Source: Bradyrhizobium sp. CCGUVB4N (GTDB lineage Bacteria > Pseudomonadota > Alphaproteobacteria > Rhizobiales > Xanthobacteraceae). From it: DNA of 64,000 bases. Made by a program: the position numbers and the translations under genes. Shown in pieces: positions 24,753 through 34,224 of the stretch. The stretch lies in assembly GCF_024199945.1 (NCBI RefSeq), contig NZ_JANADP010000001.1:9133001-9197000 (forward strand), read 5' to 3'. The stretch's first letter is position 1. The number at the start of each line of letters is the position of its first letter. Under the pieces are notes generated by a model. It saw nothing but the letters and a program-made list of their open reading frames with translations. It had not been told where the DNA came from and did not search any database.

Positions 24753-25307
24753 TTGAACGCCATCGCCGAACTGAACGAACAGACCGACCGCTCGCTTCTC
24801 ATCGTGGAGGACGACAAGCCGTTTCTGGAGCGCCTGTCGCGCGCCATGGAGACACGCGGCTTTGCGGTGACGTCATGTGACACGGTCTCCGATGGTCTCG
24901 CGCAGATCGGCAAGTCCGCACCGGCCTTCGCCGTGGTCGATCTTCGCCTCGGTGACGGCAACGGCCTCGACGTCGTCTCCGCGCTGAAGAAGAAGCGTCC
25001 CGAAGCCCGCGCCATCGTGCTGACCGGCTATGGCAACATCGCCACCGCCGTCACCGCGGTGAAGATGGGCGCGATCGATTATCTCTCGAAGCCCGCGGAT
25101 GCCGACGACGTCGTCGCCGCGCTGCTCTCGACCAGCGCTGAAAAGTCCGAGCTGCCGGCGAACCCGATGTCGGCCGACCGCGTCCGCTGGGAACACATCC
25201 AGCGCATCTACGAAATGTGCAACCGCAACGTCTCGGAAACGGCGCGGAGGCTGAACATGCACCGCCGTACGCTGCAGCGCATTTTGGCCAAGCGCGCGCC
25301 GCGGTAA
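24753..25307 (+). CDS. regR: Response regulator RegR (RegA/PrrA/ActR family)
   Basis: The DNA-binding partner of RegS. The receiver domain has the acidic pair in LLIVEDDKPF near residue 18, the phosphoacceptor Asp in AVVDLRLGDGNGLD near residue 60 and the Lys of YLSKPADADD near 110. A short linker leads to a Fis-type helix-turn-helix at the C terminus (RNVSETARRLNMHRRTLQRILAKRAP), which is nearly invariant in this family. The start is set at the TTG at 24753, 8 bases after an AGGAGAGAGG, giving 184 residues and the N terminus NAIAELNEQTDRS; an ATG eight codons upstream lies before that site. In rhizobia the pair supports expression of nifA. A family A palindrome follows. Confidence 0.94.
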   Translation: MNAIAELNEQTDRSLLIVEDDKPFLERLSRAMETRGFAVTSCDTVSDGLAQIGKSAPAFAVVDLRLGDGNGLDVVSALKKKRPEARAIVLTGYGNIATAVTAVKMGAIDYLSKPADADDVVAALLSTSAEKSELPANPMSADRVRWEHIQRIYEMCNRNVSETARRLNMHRRTLQRILAKRAPR

Positions 25308-25329
25308 CGGTCTCCGCGGTCACGGTCTC

Positions 25330-25415
25330 GTAGGGTGGGTAGAGCGAAGCGAAACCCACCGTCTTCGCGGCTTGCATTGAAAGTGATGGGTTTCGCTTCG
25401 CTCTACCCATCCTAC
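25330..25415. repeat. Palindromic intergenic repeat, family A copy 3
   Basis: Starts GTAGGGTGGGTAGAGCGAAG and ends CTTCGCTCTACCCATCCTAC, so its outer stem is about 20 pairs. It lies between the convergent ends of regR and mmcB, where it can end both transcripts. Confidence 0.88.
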
Positions 25416-25419
25416 GAAT

Positions 25420-25908
25420 TCATTCCCAAAAATCCGCGTGCCCCTGCGGATCGACCAGGCGGTTGATCCGCAACGCCGCCGCCATGCCGAAGCGCACCGT
25501 CATCTGCTTGCGCGTGGCGGCTGCGATCTTGTGCTCGGGCGCCTCGCACTGCATGTGCGCGCCATAGGCATCCGCGATGATCAGGCCGGTGCCTTCGGGG
25601 AAAATCTCGCAGGGCAGATCCTGCGTGAAGGCGAAGAACAGCCGGTCGCAATGGGCACGGTATTCGTGCCATTTCTGATCTGCGCGCAAATCCTCCACCG
25701 ACGATTTGATCTCGACGATCCAGATCTCACCGCGCTCGTTCAGCGCGACGAGATCAGCGCGCCGACCCGACGGCAGCGGCATTTCGCTGATGCAGGAGAA
25801 GCCGAGCGAGCGTAACAGCCGCGCCGTGCCGCGCGCGATCGCGAGCGCCGTCTCGGATTGACGACGGTCCGGCGGCGGCACGAGGGCGATGCGGGCGGGG
25901 CTGTCCAT
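25420..25908 (-). CDS. MmcB family DNA repair protein
   Basis: A 162-residue protein matching the MmcB family, a predicted nuclease-like fold linked to mitomycin C resistance and DNA repair in Alphaproteobacteria. Visible features are an early helix SETALAIARGTARLLRSLGF, then a PD-(D/E)xK-like core: GRRADLVALNERGEIWIVEIKSSVEDLRAD has the Asp and the E-x-K of that fold near residues 50-75. The C-terminal DYAYGA-type segment (ADAYGAHM) and AALRINRLVDP complete it. The start is the ATG reading MDSPARIAL; a frame 21 codons longer is translated from the adjacent family B repeat. No lexA-like site is obvious upstream. Confidence 0.85.
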   Translation of the reverse strand: MDSPARIALVPPPDRRQSETALAIARGTARLLRSLGFSCISEMPLPSGRRADLVALNERGEIWIVEIKSSVEDLRADQKWHEYRAHCDRLFFAFTQDLPCEIFPEGTGLIIADAYGAHMQCEAPEHKIAAATRKQMTVRFGMAAALRINRLVDPQGHADFWE

Positions 25909-25938
25909 GGGGAGAGAGTAGCCGATTCCGTCATCGGT

Positions 25939-26064
25939 GTCGTCCCCGCGAACGCGGGGACCCATAACCACAGGGCGGAGTTTGGCGAAGATTCGCCGTT
26001 CGGTACTTCTACCAACCGCATCGATGGATCACGCGGTATGGGTCCCGGCCTTCGCCGGGACGAC
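25939..26064. repeat. Palindromic repeat, family B copy 2 (left flank of the GH13 gene)
   Basis: Left arm GTCGTCCCCGCGAACGCGGG, right arm GGTCCCGGCCTTCGCCGGGACGAC. The interior contains TTTGGCGAAGATTCGCCG and GGATCACGCGGTATGGG, shared with copy 3 in the same orientation. It lies between mmcB and the GH13 gene start. Confidence 0.88.
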
Positions 26065-26144
26065 GAAGATGCGGAACCTCCCCTCCCGCACGCGCTTATC
26101 ACGCAGCCGCCGCTCCTCGGCGGAACCACCGAGGCCGCGCGCGC

Positions 26145-27842
26145 ATGATCGACGATCTCTGGTACAAGAACGCCATCATCTATTGCCTCTCCGTCGGCAC
26201 CTATATGGACGCCGATGGCGACGGTGTCGGCGATTTCAAGGGACTGTTGCGCCGGCTTGATTATCTGCACGGCCTCGGCATCACCACGATCTGGCTGATG
26301 CCGTTCCAGACCTCGCCGGGCCGCGATGACGGCTACGACATCGCCGATTATTACAGCGTCGATTCCCGCTACGGCACGCTCGGCGATTTCGTCGCGTTCA
26401 CCCATGGCTGCAAGCAGCGCGGCATCCGCGTCATCATCGACCTCGTCGTCAACCACACCTCTGACCAGCATCACTGGTTCAAGGAAGCGCGCCGCGACAG
26501 GAACTCGCCCTATCGCGACTGGTATGTGTGGTCCGACAAGAAGCCGGCCAACGCCAACAAGGGCATGGTGTTTCCCGGCGTGCAGAAATCGACCTGGACG
26601 CGCGACAAGGACGCCGGCGCCTGGTTCTTCCACCGCTTCTACGATTTCCAGCCCGATCTCAACACGTCGAACCCGCATGTGCAGGCGGAGATTTTGAAGA
26701 TCATGGGCTTCTGGATCCAGCTCGGCGTCTCCGGCTTCCGCATGGACGCCGTGCCGTTCGTGATCTCGACCAAGGGCGCGAAGGTGACGAAGCCGGTCGA
26801 GCAGTACGACATGCTGCGCAGCTTCCGCGAATTCCTGCAATGGCGGGAGGGCGACGCGATCATCCTGGCCGAAGCCAATGTGCTGCCGGAAACGGACATG
26901 GAGTATTTCGGCCGCGATGCCGACCGCATGCACATGATGTTCAACTTCCACGTCAACCAGCATCTGTTCTATGCGCTGGCTTCCGGCGACTCACGACCGC
27001 TGGCCAAGGCGTTGAAAGCGACAAAGCCACGGCCGGCTTCGGCGCAATGGGGCCTGTTCCTGCGCAATCACGACGAGCTCGATCTCGGACGCCTGACCAA
27101 GGCGCAGCGCGAGACCGTGTTCAACGCATTTGGTCCCGACAAGGACATGCAGCTTTACGATCGCGGCATCCGCCGCCGGCTTGCGCCGATGCTCGGCGGC
27201 GATCGCAGGCGGCTCGAGCTTGCCTACAGCCTGATGTGCACGCTGCCGGGGACGCCCGTGATCCGCTACGGCGACGAGATCGCGATGGGCGACGATCTCG
27301 CGCTGCCCGAACGCAACTGCGCGCGCACGCCGATGCAATGGTCGACCGAACCCAATGGCGGCTTCACCAAGAACAGCAAGCCGGCCAATCCCGTCATCGA
27401 CACGGGGCCTTACGGCTACGAGCACGTCAACGTCGCCAGACAGCGGCGCGATCCGAATTCGATGTTGAACTGGACCGAGCGCATCGTCCGCATGCGCAAG
27501 GAGGTACCCGAGATCGGCTGGGGCGACTTTGCGATCATCCCGACCCGCGATCCGGCCGTGTTCATCATCCGCTATGACTGGCGCAGCAATTCGGTGCTGT
27601 TCGTGCATAACCTCGACGAGAAGCCGCGCGAGACGGCGTTCTCGGCCGGCCTGCCCGGCGATGCCGGCGAGCACCTGATCAACCTGCTCGCGGAAGATCA
27701 TAGCCACGCCGACAAGCGCGGCCAGCACCGCATTGTGCTGGAGCCCTATGGCTATCGCTGGTACCGCGTCGGCGGGCTGGATTATTTGCTGAAGCGGAGC
27801 GATGTCGACGCGACGACGGTGAGGAAGGGGCGCACACGTTAG
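26145..27842 (+). CDS. GH13 alpha-amylase family enzyme, trehalose synthase-like
   Basis: A 565-residue retaining glycosidase or transglycosidase of the trehalose synthase/maltose glucosylmutase side of GH13. Conserved regions in order: DLVVNHTSDQH near residue 98, GFRMDAVPF near 200 with the nucleophile Asp, AIILAEANVLPETD near 243 with the acid/base Glu, and GLFLRNHDELDL near 303 with the transition-state Asp. The opening NAIIYCLSVGTYMDADGDGVGDFKGLLRRL is typical for trehalose synthase, whose substrate is maltose; the product cannot be fixed by eye. No maltokinase domain is fused and no glg genes are adjacent. The next gene encodes a second GH13 enzyme in convergent orientation. Two direct copies of one repeat flank this gene. 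Confidence 0.88.
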   Translation: MIDDLWYKNAIIYCLSVGTYMDADGDGVGDFKGLLRRLDYLHGLGITTIWLMPFQTSPGRDDGYDIADYYSVDSRYGTLGDFVAFTHGCKQRGIRVIIDLVVNHTSDQHHWFKEARRDRNSPYRDWYVWSDKKPANANKGMVFPGVQKSTWTRDKDAGAWFFHRFYDFQPDLNTSNPHVQAEILKIMGFWIQLGVSGFRMDAVPFVISTKGAKVTKPVEQYDMLRSFREFLQWREGDAIILAEANVLPETDMEYFGRDADRMHMMFNFHVNQHLFYALASGDSRPLAKALKATKPRPASAQWGLFLRNHDELDLGRLTKAQRETVFNAFGPDKDMQLYDRGIRRRLAPMLGGDRRRLELAYSLMCTLPGTPVIRYGDEIAMGDDLALPERNCARTPMQWSTEPNGGFTKNSKPANPVIDTGPYGYEHVNVARQRRDPNSMLNWTERIVRMRKEVPEIGWGDFAIIPTRDPAVFIIRYDWRSNSVLFVHNLDEKPRETAFSAGLPGDAGEHLINLLAEDHSHADKRGQHRIVLEPYGYRWYRVGGLDYLLKRSDVDATTVRKGRTR

Positions 27843-27856
27843 CCGCACACACCGTC

Positions 27857-28003
27857 GTCGTCCCGGCGAAGGCCGGGACCCATAACCACTGGGCGACATT
27901 TGGCGAAGACTCGTCGTTCGGTACTCCGACCAATCGCGACAGATGGATCACGCGGTATGGGTCCCGGCCCCCCGTGCGCAATTGCGCACTAGGCCGGGAC
28001 GAC
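27857..28003. repeat. Palindromic repeat, family B copy 3 with an inserted palindrome
   Basis: Matches copy 2 closely, including TTTGGCGAAGACTCGTCG and GGATCACGCGGTATGGG. Its right arm GGTCCCGGCC/GGCCGGGACGAC is split by about 22 extra bases containing the perfect palindrome GTGCGCAATTGCGCAC. It lies between the convergent ends of the two GH13 genes. Confidence 0.88.
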
Positions 28004-28037
28004 ACTGGAGAACGACGCTAACGCCTTACCCTTCCGT

Positions 28038-29639
<1,602 letters not shown>

Positions 29640-29808
29640 CTCGAAAATCCACCCGGAAATCTGCCTGCGCGAGAGAACGCGGCAGCAACGCCCCGGTTCA
29701 AACAGCTACGCGAATTGGGACGGCCTTATGACAGCGGGCGCGGCTGTTCCGCCGGCGGACCACGACTATTTTGCTTGGCGGCGCAGCAAAAATCGGCATT
29801 GTGGCGCC

Positions 29809-30480
29809 ATGACCGAGCAAAGCGACACCCAACAGGCCAAGGCCGGCGCGATCATCGTCCCCGTGACGCCGTTCGAGCAGAATTGCACCATCATCTGGGA
29901 CGAGCCCGGCAAGAAGGCCGTGGTGATCGACCCCGGCGGCGACGTGCCGAAGATCCTCGAAGCGATCAAGCAGACCGGCGTCACCGTCGAGAAGATCTGG
30001 CTCACCCACGGCCATATCGACCATGTCGGCGGCGCGGCCGAATTGCGCGATGCGCTGAAGGTGCCGATCGACGGCCCGCATGTCGCGGACAAATACCTGC
30101 TCGACAACGTGGTCGAGAGCGGCGCGCGCTTCGGCATGACGGGCGGGCGCAATTTCGAGCCGGACCGCTGGCTCGACGAGGGCGACACCGTCTCGATCGG
30201 CGCGTTGAAATTCGACATCCTGCATTGCCCCGGCCACTCGCCGGGCAGCGTGGTGTTCTTCAACAAGGATCTGCGCTTTGCCCATGTCGGCGACGTCTTG
30301 TTCGCGGGCTCGGTCGGGCGCACCGATCTGCCCGGCGGCAGTCACGCCACGCTGATCAACTCGATCATGACGAAGCTGCTGCCGCTCGGCGACGATGTCG
30401 GCTTCATCTGCGGCCACGGCGCCGGCTCGAGCATCGGCCAGGAGCGGATGACCAATCCGTTCATCACCGGCGAGATGTAA
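29809..30480 (+). CDS. MBL-fold metallo-hydrolase, glyoxalase II-like
   Basis: A 223-residue metallo-beta-lactamase-fold protein. The metal motif THGHIDHVGG (HxHxDH) is near residue 66; further ligands are in HCPGHSPGSV near 144, HVGDVLF near 163 and FICGHGAGSS near 205. The size and the segment TPFEQNCTIIWD at the N terminus match the YcbL/glyoxalase II-like group, which acts on thioesters such as S-lactoylglutathione. The start is the ATG reading MTEQSDTQQ; a longer open frame upstream is not supported. It is divergent from the alpha-glucosidase gene and ends 2 bases before the convergent HxlR regulator gene. Confidence 0.9.
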   Translation: MTEQSDTQQAKAGAIIVPVTPFEQNCTIIWDEPGKKAVVIDPGGDVPKILEAIKQTGVTVEKIWLTHGHIDHVGGAAELRDALKVPIDGPHVADKYLLDNVVESGARFGMTGGRNFEPDRWLDEGDTVSIGALKFDILHCPGHSPGSVVFFNKDLRFAHVGDVLFAGSVGRTDLPGGSHATLINSIMTKLLPLGDDVGFICGHGAGSSIGQERMTNPFITGEM

Positions 30481-30482
30481 GT

Positions 30483-30848
30483 TTATTCCGCGGCGTCTGC
30501 GAGCGCTGCGGTCTCGTCGAGATTGCGCTCGCCCCACTCGCGGATCGCCGCCACCACGGGCACAAAGCTCTTGCCCTTCCGGGTCAGGCGATACTCGACC
30601 TTCGGCGGCACCTCGCCAAAATCCTTGCGGTCGATCAGTCCGCTCGCGGTCAGGGCTTTGAGCTCGCGGCTGAGCACGCGCGGGGTGATCTCCGCGCTGC
30701 CTGACGTGCCGCGCAGCAAGCCGCTGCGGATCTCGCCATAGCGGCGCGGGCCGTCCTTGAGATCCCAGACGATGCGCAGCTTGTACTTGCCGCTGATCAT
30801 CTTTTGAAAGGCTGCGACCGGACAGGCGCGCGCGGGAGCTTTTGCCAT
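30483..30848 (-). CDS. HxlR family transcriptional regulator
   Basis: A 121-residue winged helix regulator. The family start CPVAAFQKMISGKYKLRIVWDLKDGPRRYGEI carries the N-terminal Cys (residue 9) used as a redox or electrophile sensor in characterised relatives, followed by the recognition helix around ITPRVLSRELKALTASGLIDRK and the wing PPKVEYRLTRKGKS. GGGGAGGAA lies 5-6 bases before the ATG, so translation should be strong. It is divergent from a small barrel-protein gene, the classic layout for a regulator that represses its neighbour. A family F repeat occupies part of the shared promoter region. Confidence 0.93.
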   Translation of the reverse strand: MAKAPARACPVAAFQKMISGKYKLRIVWDLKDGPRRYGEIRSGLLRGTSGSAEITPRVLSRELKALTASGLIDRKDFGEVPPKVEYRLTRKGKSFVPVVAAIREWGERNLDETAALADAAE

Positions 30849-30871
30849 GTCGTTTCCTCCCCTTTTTGTTC

Positions 30872-30920
30872 TGACGCGTTTTCTTGACGCGAACCGGGAT
30901 CCACTTCGCTTGAAAACGCT
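30872..30920. repeat. 49-bp repeat, family F copy 1
   Basis: Runs from TGACGCGTTTTCTTGACGCG through GAACCGGGATCCACTTCGCT to GAAAACGCT. Copy 2 at 61804 differs at three positions only and has the same orientation. The ends are partly complementary (AGCGTTTTC and GCGTTTTC motifs). It lies 24-72 bases upstream of the HxlR start, inside the divergent promoter region. Confidence 0.9.
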
Positions 30921-31034
30921 ATGGCAGAGAGGATAGGAGCGACGGCGAAAAAGTCCATACTATCAATTTTGTCCGTACTTGCAGGATGGCTCACAGGCCG
31001 CAGATGATGGTGCACAGCGAACAGGGAGCGTCAC

Positions 31035-31340
31035 ATGAAGCACTTCATGATCAAGTACGAATTCAAGAACGGCACGACGGAGGCCTGGCACCAGGAGATC
31101 GGCCGCTTCATCAAGGCAATCGACAACGATCCGGAGCTGAAAGGGCGGATCGGCTACCGCGTCCTGAAGAACCGCGACGACGGCCATTACTTCCATCTCG
31201 CCAGCGTCACTGATGAGGCCGCGCAGAAGACGCTGCAGTCGCGCGACTTCTTCAAGGCCTATGCGGAAATGACGCGGAAGGTGGCGGCCGGCGGCGAGGT
31301 GACGGCGACGCCGATCGAGATGATCGACGCGACAGCCTGA
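31035..31340 (+). CDS. Small dimeric alpha-beta barrel protein, probably a target of the divergent HxlR regulator
   Basis: A 101-residue cytoplasmic protein that opens MKHFMIKYEFKNGTTEAWHQEI and contains HYFHLASVTDEAAQKTLQSRDFFKAYAEM. The alternating pattern of strands and helices and the size resemble antibiotic-biosynthesis-monooxygenase (ABM) or related ferredoxin-like barrel proteins. I cannot assign a reaction. GGGAGC precedes the ATG. It is divergent from hxlR, and such pairs usually respond to quinones or aldehydes, so a role in electrophile detoxification is a reasonable guess. It ends one base before the convergent esterase gene. Confidence 0.7.
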   Translation: MKHFMIKYEFKNGTTEAWHQEIGRFIKAIDNDPELKGRIGYRVLKNRDDGHYFHLASVTDEAAQKTLQSRDFFKAYAEMTRKVAAGGEVTATPIEMIDATA

Positions 31341-31341
31341 C

Positions 31342-32505
31342 CTACTTCATCAATCCCGCGGCCGTCAGCGCGCGCGTGATGATCTGGCCGAGATCGAAAC
31401 CGCGGGATTGCTCGCGCTTCGGCTCGGCCTGTTCGTCAGCGACCTTCGCACGGATGGTGCGGGCAAGATGTGGCGCGGGCGAACGCGCTGGGGCCGCCCT
31501 GGCATCCGCCTTCTTCGCGTCCTGAACCCAGCCGGTGAGACCGAAGAACTTTGCGATGTGATAGGACGACGAAATGCCGGCCTCGATCAGGAACGCACCT
31601 TCGACGCCGTAGCGCTGATCGTTGTCGGCAAGGCCAAGCGGCGTGCCGTGCGCCATGCCGGTGATGGCGTAGAATTCGACCAGCGTCTCGCCGTCCTTGT
31701 TCCACCAGGCCTGGCGCGGATAGCCGTCGACATTGGTCTCGGCCATCGGCGTCATCGGCAGATCGTGCAAATCGAGCCACTGCTTGACGATCTCGTTGGC
31801 ATTGCCGGGATTGACGGTGCGATCGGCGCTGCCGTGCCACACCGACACCTTCGGCCAGGGCCCGCTATGATGGGACGCCCGCCGCACGAAATCGCCGAGC
31901 TCGCGCTCGGGCCGCGCCGGGGAATGGAACATGCCGTCCAGCGCCTCGCGCAGATTCGACGCGATGCCGTAAGGAAGGCCCGCGATGATCGCGCCGGCCG
32001 CGAACACTTCAGGATAGGTCGCGAGCATCACCGAGGCCATGCCGCCGCCGGCGGAGAGACCGGTGATGAAGATACGCCTGGGATCGATCCGGTGCGCCCC
32101 GACCATATGCGCGATCATCTCGCGGATCGAACGCGCCTCGCCGCTGTCGCGCGCGGTGTCTTCCGGATTGAACCAGTTGAAGCAGGTGTTGCCGTTGTTG
32201 ACGCGCTGCTGCTCGGGCATCACCAGCGCAAAGCCGTAATGGCGCGCGAGCGTCGACCATCCTGCGCCGAGATCGTAAGCCGCTGCCGTCTGGCCGCAGC
32301 CGTGCAGCACGACGACGAGCGCGCGCGGCTTCTGCAATTGCGCCGGCACGAACGCGAACATGCGCAAGGCGCCGGGATTGTCACCGAAGTCCGTGACTTC
32401 CTGCAGCGGGCTGGACGCGTCGGTGCTCGCGCCAAAATCGGGCAAGCGCAGACCATCCATCCTTGGCAGATGTCTCAAGAGGTCGACATTACGGGCTAGC
32501 GACAC
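31342..32505 (-). CDS. PHB depolymerase family esterase
   Basis: An alpha/beta hydrolase of the extracellular PHB depolymerase/feruloyl esterase-like family. The oxyanion segment ALVVVLHGCGQTAAAYDLGAGWS is near residue 62, the nucleophile Ser sits in ITGLSAGGGMASVML near residue 160, and the catalytic His is in TGMAHGTPL near 290. NTCFNWFNPEDTARDSGEA near 107 is diagnostic for the group. No signal peptide is visible, so export is not supported and the polymer itself may not be the substrate. A GTG at 32505 with AGGA upstream is preferred over a TTG nine codons earlier. The C-terminal tail is Lys/Arg-rich. Convergent with the small barrel-protein gene. Confidence 0.85.
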   Translation of the reverse strand: MSLARNVDLLRHLPRMDGLRLPDFGASTDASSPLQEVTDFGDNPGALRMFAFVPAQLQKPRALVVVLHGCGQTAAAYDLGAGWSTLARHYGFALVMPEQQRVNNGNTCFNWFNPEDTARDSGEARSIREMIAHMVGAHRIDPRRIFITGLSAGGGMASVMLATYPEVFAAGAIIAGLPYGIASNLREALDGMFHSPARPERELGDFVRRASHHSGPWPKVSVWHGSADRTVNPGNANEIVKQWLDLHDLPMTPMAETNVDGYPRQAWWNKDGETLVEFYAITGMAHGTPLGLADNDQRYGVEGAFLIEAGISSSYHIAKFFGLTGWVQDAKKADARAAPARSPAPHLARTIRAKVADEQAEPKREQSRGFDLGQIITRALTAAGLMK

Positions 32506-32646
32506 GGCAAATTCCTGGTGGGCGGCTTTCAACGTTTACCCAGACCAGATAGTTGCTGCAGTGCAAAATGAAAAGACCGTGTGCTTTCGGCCCCGCGCGA
32601 ATCGCGCAAAAACCCGCAGATTTCCGCACGTATTAACCGCAGTGCC

Positions 32647-34059
32647 TCAACTTCGTGCAGATGCGCGGCGCATCCACGTCAGGAATGCGGCGCAGGTCAT
32701 GATTAACGCCGCAAACAGCGCGAGTGAGGCGAGAAAACCTGCGCGCGCTGATTGCAACGATTCGATTGCGAAGAACACCGCGCCGATTGCGGCCACTCCG
32801 GCCGCATTTCCGATCTGTGCAATGGTGCCGTACATGCCGGACGCCGAGCCTGCCGCGACAGGTTTGACGGTCGACAGCACGGCGCCCGAGAGCGGCGCCA
32901 TCACGAGGCCCTGGCCATAGCCGAAGATGAGCATGACGAGCGCGAACGCGATCGGCGGTGGCGCCTCGATCAAGTCTGCGAGAAGCGCGAGCGCGGCAAG
33001 GCCCGCGATCTGCAACGCGCAGCCCTCGATCAACACCTTGGTGCCGCGATGCTTCGCGCGCGCGCCGCTGTGGCGCGACGCCACGACGAAGGCGAGTGCG
33101 AGCGGAACGAAGGCGAGGCCGGCGGCGAGCGGCGCAATCTTCAGGCCGCGCTGCATGAACAGCGTCATCACCAGATAGAACGAGAGATTGGCGACGAAGA
33201 AAAAGAAGGCGGCGCCGAGCCCGCGCAGGAAAGCGGTGTCCGCCAGCAGCGTCAAATCAATCAGCGGCATCCCGCCGGCGCGCGCGACCGCGTGCTCGAG
33301 CCTTGGGAATGCGAACAGGATCGCACCGCCGATCGCCATCACCCCCCACAACCACGGCGCCCAGCCGAGATCGTGGCCGAACAGCAGCGGGCCGATCAGG
33401 CACAACAGCCCGGCGAACAGCACGAGGCTGCCCCTGATGTCGAGCCTGGTGCCGGCCCGGCGCGGCACAGTCGGCATGATCCGCCATGCCGCAACAGCGA
33501 TGACGAGCCCGCAGGGCACGTTGACGAAGAACACCGCGCGCCAGCCGGTGTGCGCGAGGTCGATCGTGACCAACAATCCGCCGAGCAGAAAGCCCGCAGC
33601 GCCCGCGAGCCCGAGCACGATGCCGTAGATGCCGAAGGCGCGACTGCGCGACTCGTCGGTAAACAAGAGATGCAGCGTCGCCAGCACCTGTGGCACCATC
33701 AGCGCAGCGGTCGCGCCTTGCGCCAGTCGGGCGAGGATCAGCTCCACGCCCGATTGCGCCAGCCCGCACCACAGCGAGGTCGCCGTGAAGCCGAGCACGC
33801 CGGCGAGGAAGACGTTCCTGGTGCCGTGGATATCGCCGAGGCGACCGCCGGTCACCACCAGCGTCGCATAAGCAATCAGATATATCGCGATAACGGATTC
33901 GATCTGTGCCGGCGTCGCGTGCAGGTCGACGGCGATGGTGGGAATGGCGACGTTCACGATGAAGGCGTCGACGCCGAACATGAACTGCGCGGCGACGACG
34001 ATCGACAGCACCCACCAACGACGGGTCGAATCGACGGGCTTTGTGACGGTTTGATGCAT
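32647..34059 (-). CDS. MFS transporter, drug:H+ antiporter-2 (DHA2) type
   Basis: A 470-residue permease with about 14 membrane helices. It begins MHQTVTKPVDSTRRW before the first helix, which contains QFMFGVDAFIVNVAIPTIAVDL, a DHA2 pattern. The loop 2-3 motif GGRLGDIHGTRNVFL near residue 67 is MFS motif A, and LGGLLVTIDLAHTGWRAVFFVNVPCG near 155 is the DHA2 motif C region. It is a probable multidrug exporter. The gene is divergent from sthA and no TetR-type regulator is adjacent. The reading frame continues upstream as the mirror image of sthA, which is an artefact. Confidence 0.92.
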   Translation of the reverse strand: MHQTVTKPVDSTRRWWVLSIVVAAQFMFGVDAFIVNVAIPTIAVDLHATPAQIESVIAIYLIAYATLVVTGGRLGDIHGTRNVFLAGVLGFTATSLWCGLAQSGVELILARLAQGATAALMVPQVLATLHLLFTDESRSRAFGIYGIVLGLAGAAGFLLGGLLVTIDLAHTGWRAVFFVNVPCGLVIAVAAWRIMPTVPRRAGTRLDIRGSLVLFAGLLCLIGPLLFGHDLGWAPWLWGVMAIGGAILFAFPRLEHAVARAGGMPLIDLTLLADTAFLRGLGAAFFFFVANLSFYLVMTLFMQRGLKIAPLAAGLAFVPLALAFVVASRHSGARAKHRGTKVLIEGCALQIAGLAALALLADLIEAPPPIAFALVMLIFGYGQGLVMAPLSGAVLSTVKPVAAGSASGMYGTIAQIGNAAGVAAIGAVFFAIESLQSARAGFLASLALFAALIMTCAAFLTWMRRASARS

Positions 34060-34224
34060 TTTCGCTCGCGCCTTCCGCGATTTATTTGCGCGCAAGACTC
34101 GCAGATCGGCGTCATCGGCGCGATTACCTCGGAGGTAGGACTTGCCGCTGTGGCCCGATTGCTGCATGTCGGTTCCCGCTGATTTTGCTGGGCTTTGAAC
34201 GCAGATCCTTTGGAAGCACGTCCG

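Noticed and set aside
26060..26144. EcfG-type general stress promoter (GGAAC-N16-CGTT) ahead of the GH13 gene
   Set aside because: GGAAC is present but the -10 position reads GCTT, so the match is too weak.
32752..34182. 476-codon plus-strand frame opposite the MFS gene, and similar mirror frames opposite PBP1A, the two amylases, the ABC binding proteins and the c-di-GMP genes
   Set aside because: All coincide with strong genes on the other strand and consist of low-complexity charged sequence.
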